From Corydoras sp. C115 (taxonomy: Eukaryota; Chordata; Actinopteri; Siluriformes; Callichthyidae): a DNA stretch of 64,000 nt. Made by a program: the position numbers and the translations under genes. The notes beneath the pieces were generated by a model. The model was not told where the DNA came from and did no database searches. It saw only the letters and a program-made list of their open reading frames with translations. This document shows, in pieces, positions 63,301 to 64,000 of this stretch. The stretch spans positions 3,684,501-3,748,500 of the forward strand of contig JAFMOC010000038.1 in NCBI GenBank assembly GCA_019802505.1, read 5' to 3'. Position 1 is the first letter of the stretch, and each line of letters starts with the position of its first letter.

Positions 63301-64000
63301 CAAGCTACTGAAGGTGTCTGTTCTGGAGCGTTGGCCAGATGAAGGTCCAGCAGTTTTCGAGTGCACCCAAGAGCAACTTTTTAGATCTTATCTCCATGAA
63401 AGAACAGAGTGGGGAGCAGGTCTCCATCTATGACCTTTGAAACTCAGGCTGTTAATTGAAATGCTTGCTGAGCGGTCCTGTCCAGAGGGTGGAGAGTGGA
63501 CCGGCACAGAGCGCAGTGTTAATGTGAAGTGCTGTTAATGTGTTGCTGTCCATTAGCAGAATAAATGTAACCCCTTGATCTTGTCTTGCAGGCATCATCG
63601 CTTACACAGAGTATCTCTTTCTGCTCTGCATCCTGACCAGTGAGTATGAACCGCTCGCTCTTTGACCTCCACTTACCTCACTCTCAATTTGTCACTCTTT
63701 CTCACACTTTGCAACATCTCACATGGATTTCCTCTGGCTTTGTCTGCTGGTTAGGTTTTTTTTTACGCTCTGTTTGATCTCACTACACTTTGAGTTTCAC
63801 TCTCAACTCTTATTTCATTACACTCTCCCATGTCCAATCTTCTGCTCTCACATCTAACAAGTTATCTACTTTTCACTGGATGTCTACACCATGGTGAAGT
63901 GACCAGGATTTTAAAACCTAATTTTTCATCAAGAAGATGTGGCAGATCTTCAAATCACACATGAATTATAGTAGAATAGCTTCCTCTTAATACTATTCTA
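51171..64000 (+). CDS. micu3: Mitochondrial calcium uptake regulator MICU3, 5' part (exons 1-5), continues beyond window
   Basis: EF-hand partner of MICU1 that tunes the mitochondrial calcium uniporter from the intermembrane space. Exons: 51171-51428, 54109-54256, 54757-54788, 56263-56341 and 63592-63639, all with GT/AG sites and compatible phases (0, 1, 0, 1, 1), giving 188 residues. Exon 1 supplies an Arg-rich presequence and a Gly/Ala/Val membrane-like segment (residues 45-63), as in vertebrate MICU3. Recognition rests on [29 protein letters not shown] and [12 protein letters not shown], which match MICU3 closely and MICU1/MICU2 less well. The EF-hands lie downstream of the window. The gene is head to head with fgf20, as in other vertebrates. 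Intron 4 is 7.25 kb and repeat-filled. Confidence 0.93.
51673..52007 (+). mobile_element. V-SINE in micu3 intron 1 (first of a pair)
   Basis: Shares variants CAGCACTAGGGATTCCCAG, GTTTCGTCCCACAG and GGATCACGTC with 52060-52378; (TA)n follows. Confidence 0.88.
52060..52378 (+). mobile_element. V-SINE in micu3 intron 1 (second of a pair)
   Basis: Same diagnostic variants as 51673-52007; follows (TA)n; shortened near the tail. Confidence 0.88.
52390..52618 (-). mobile_element. V-SINE, tail missing
   Basis: Begins at ACTCAGGACAGGGCGCC, core partly deleted, head intact. Confidence 0.8.
53035..53110 (+). mobile_element. V-SINE fragment, old
   Basis: CACCCTGTGCTGGGTGTAAA to CTTGGATGGGAAC. Confidence 0.4.
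53361..53689. repeat. (TA)n blocks flanking a SINE in micu3 intron 1
   Basis: (TA)n at 53361-53437 and 53626-53689, plus 52008-52058 upstream. Confidence 0.9.
53440..53620 (+). mobile_element. tRNA-derived SINE with L2-type tail
   Basis: Promoter-like box GGTCGGGGGTTTAAATCCC and the 3' end TTTGGATAAAAGCGTCTGCT with (ATGTA)n. Bounded on both sides by long (TA)n tracts. Inside micu3 intron 1. Confidence 0.7.
53690..54035 (-). mobile_element. V-SINE next to (TA)n, micu3 intron 1
   Basis: Full length; ends 73 bp before exon 2. Confidence 0.92.
54109..54256 (+). CDS. micu3: micu3 exon 2
   Basis: Acceptor ctccacag, donor gtgagt, 148 bp. Encodes [20 protein letters not shown] followed by [19 protein letters not shown], matching the conserved N-terminal domain start of MICU3. 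Confidence 0.93.
54268..54341. repeat. (CA)n at the start of micu3 intron 2
   Basis: Interrupted (CA)n beginning about 10 bp after the exon-2 donor. Confidence 0.85.
54757..54788 (+). CDS. micu3: micu3 exon 3 (32-bp microexon)
   Basis: Acceptor ttcttag, donor gttggt. Completes a His codon and adds [10 protein letters not shown], which aligns with the KTWKSLSKQ segment of mammalian MICU3. Confidence 0.88.
54890..55095 (-). mobile_element. tRNA-derived SINE with L2-type tail, decayed
   Basis: Reverse complement of the 53.44-kb type: (ATTAC)n tail at the left, GGGATTTGAACTC B-box complement and GAGCTACCAC head at the right. In micu3 intron 3. Confidence 0.6.
55110..55830 (+). mobile_element. 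pogo/Tigger-like DNA transposon, internally deleted
   Basis: About 28-bp inverted ends (ATTTTCCGGACTATAAGG and its near complement) abut TA dinucleotides, the Tc1/mariner target. It lies in micu3 intron 3. The interior keeps only the 3' end of a transposase gene. AT-rich flanks contrast with a GC-rich interior. Confidence 0.8.
55254..55575 (+). pseudogene. pogo-family transposase C-terminal remnant, frameshifted
   Basis: Frame 1 (55254-55430) gives [20 protein letters not shown] and then a stop. The homology continues in a second frame (55423-55575) with [12 protein letters not shown]. This pattern (IPGG, PLD, W-(V/I)-x-AW) is the end of the pogo DDE transposase domain. The catalytic residues themselves are lost with the upstream deletion, so it is inactive. 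Confidence 0.8.
55930..56070. repeat. Dispersed AT-rich repeat fragment
   Basis: Same ATTTATTCACAATAATACAC block as at 28.47 kb; lies in micu3 intron 3 just after the pogo remnant. Confidence 0.4.
56263..56341 (+). CDS. micu3: micu3 exon 4
   Basis: Acceptor gttttag, donor gtaagc, 79 bp. Encodes [20 protein letters not shown] then RNLQEK and the first base of Gly. Confidence 0.93.
56793..57098 (-). mobile_element. V-SINE in micu3 intron 4, internally deleted
   Basis: Two short internal deletions, and a local repeat of GAACATGGAAACGCCA. Confidence 0.85.
57193..57529 (+). mobile_element. V-SINE with target-site duplication, micu3 intron 4
   Basis: Flanked by TATTTAACTCC at 57182-57192 and 57530-57540; tail changed to (GTAT)n. 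Confidence 0.93.
57541..58380. other. micu3 intron 4, no exon seen
   Basis: Short reading frames (for example 57633-57917) have no recognisable domain. Exon 4 and exon 5 join in phase without needing one. Confidence 0.55.
58382..58730 (+). mobile_element. V-SINE, full length
   Basis: Head GGCTGCACGGTGCCTTAGTG; (TGAA)n tail runs into an older minus-strand copy. Confidence 0.9.
58733..58935 (-). mobile_element. V-SINE, old
   Basis: Tail and core fragments (TTGAATCCATGTTTTAGGAC). Confidence 0.55.
59228..59580 (-). mobile_element. V-SINE with target-site duplication
   Basis: Flanked by TTTAGTTTTTA at 59217-59227 and 59583-59593. Confidence 0.94.
59594..60606. other. micu3 intron 4, no exon seen
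   Basis: Mostly single-copy; (TTTTA)n at 60378-60421 and a T-run at 60471-60484. Confidence 0.55.
60607..60856 (+). mobile_element. V-SINE lacking the V-core
   Basis: Intact A- and B-boxes, then AATCTGGG passes directly to TTTGTGTGAGTG; the conserved core (about 110 bp) is absent. (GGAT)n tail. Confidence 0.85.
61015..61230 (+). repeat. Related LTR-like repeat copy
   Basis: Shares GTTGGTGTTCCTACACCATT and GCACGTCTTTGTTTTG with the minus strand of 22.26-22.8 kb; ends with TTTTTAATAAATTCGG. In micu3 intron 4. Confidence 0.5.
61235..61300 (+). mobile_element. LINE-type 3' terminus with (CCTTGAAT)n
   Basis: GGAATTGACAATAAACC followed by three CTTGAATC-like repeats, a 3' end common to fish non-LTR elements. 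Family not assigned. Confidence 0.35.
61345..61592 (+). mobile_element. V-SINE, old
   Basis: Core present, 3' half shortened, (GATGA)n-like tail. Confidence 0.65.
61603..61965 (+). mobile_element. V-SINE, old
   Basis: Near full length, diverged; (GT)n expansion at 61795-61820. Confidence 0.7.
62072..62406 (+). mobile_element. V-SINE with target-site duplication, head slightly truncated
   Basis: Starts within the A-box. Flanked by GTTTCAAAAACGG at 62059-62071 and 62407-62419. Confidence 0.94.
62420..63591. other. micu3 intron 4, 3' part
   Basis: Free of V-SINEs. The frames near 62549 and 63028 lack domains and are not flanked by convincing splice sites. Confidence 0.5.
63592..63639 (+). CDS. 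micu3: micu3 exon 5
   Basis: Acceptor cttgcag, donor gtgagt, 48 bp. Encodes [15 protein letters not shown] plus the first base of the next codon. The next exon lies outside the window. Confidence 0.92.

Overview
This is a gene-poor, repeat-dense stretch of a ray-finned (teleost) fish nuclear genome. The evidence is spliced vertebrate genes with GT/AG introns, about 50 full or partial V-SINEs (tRNA-like head, conserved vertebrate 'V' core, TGAA-type tail), other fish-type SINE, LINE and DNA-transposon relics, and very long (TA)n, (CA)n and (TTA)n microsatellites. The order of fish cannot be fixed from sequence alone.

Only two protein-coding genes can be supported. A complete three-exon FGF9/16/20-family gene lies on the minus strand (coding 39900 down to 37810, 202 residues). 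The 5' part (exons 1-5, 188 residues) of the mitochondrial calcium-uptake regulator MICU3 lies on the plus strand from 51171 and runs off the right edge. They sit head to head about 11.3 kb apart, which is the arrangement known for FGF20 and MICU3 in other vertebrates. This synteny, more than the protein alone, supports fgf20. One protein is a secreted growth factor and the other a mitochondrial intermembrane-space protein, so they share a neighbourhood rather than a pathway.

Layout: 1-36.9 kb is the 3' flank of fgf20, with no recognisable gene. It is mostly V-SINEs and microsatellites, with an L2-like LINE 3' end (5.2-5.7 kb), a TIR element family (7.1 and 21.0 kb), a CpG-rich tandem LTR-like repeat (22.06-22.9 kb) and a possible regulatory cluster of bZIP motifs (16.0-16.25 kb). 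37.0-40.1 kb is fgf20 and its promoter. 40.4-42.65 kb is a local amplification of V-SINEs, including a duplicated head-to-tail dimer. 43-51 kb holds hairpin-forming DNA-transposon relics, a duplicated TIR element carrying a copied piece of micu3 exon 1 with its splice donor, a 1-kb G-rich minisatellite and AT palindromes. 51.0-64.0 kb is the micu3 promoter, exons 1-5 and introns, with a broken pogo-like transposon in intron 3 and more V-SINEs in introns 1 and 4.

The most unusual observations are: (1) the micu3 exon-1 fragment with an intact donor embedded in a transposon copy 4.1 kb upstream; (2) a recurrent short V-SINE form, always starting at the same internal point and flanked by its own target-site duplications; and (3) the V-SINE dimer amplification directly upstream of fgf20.
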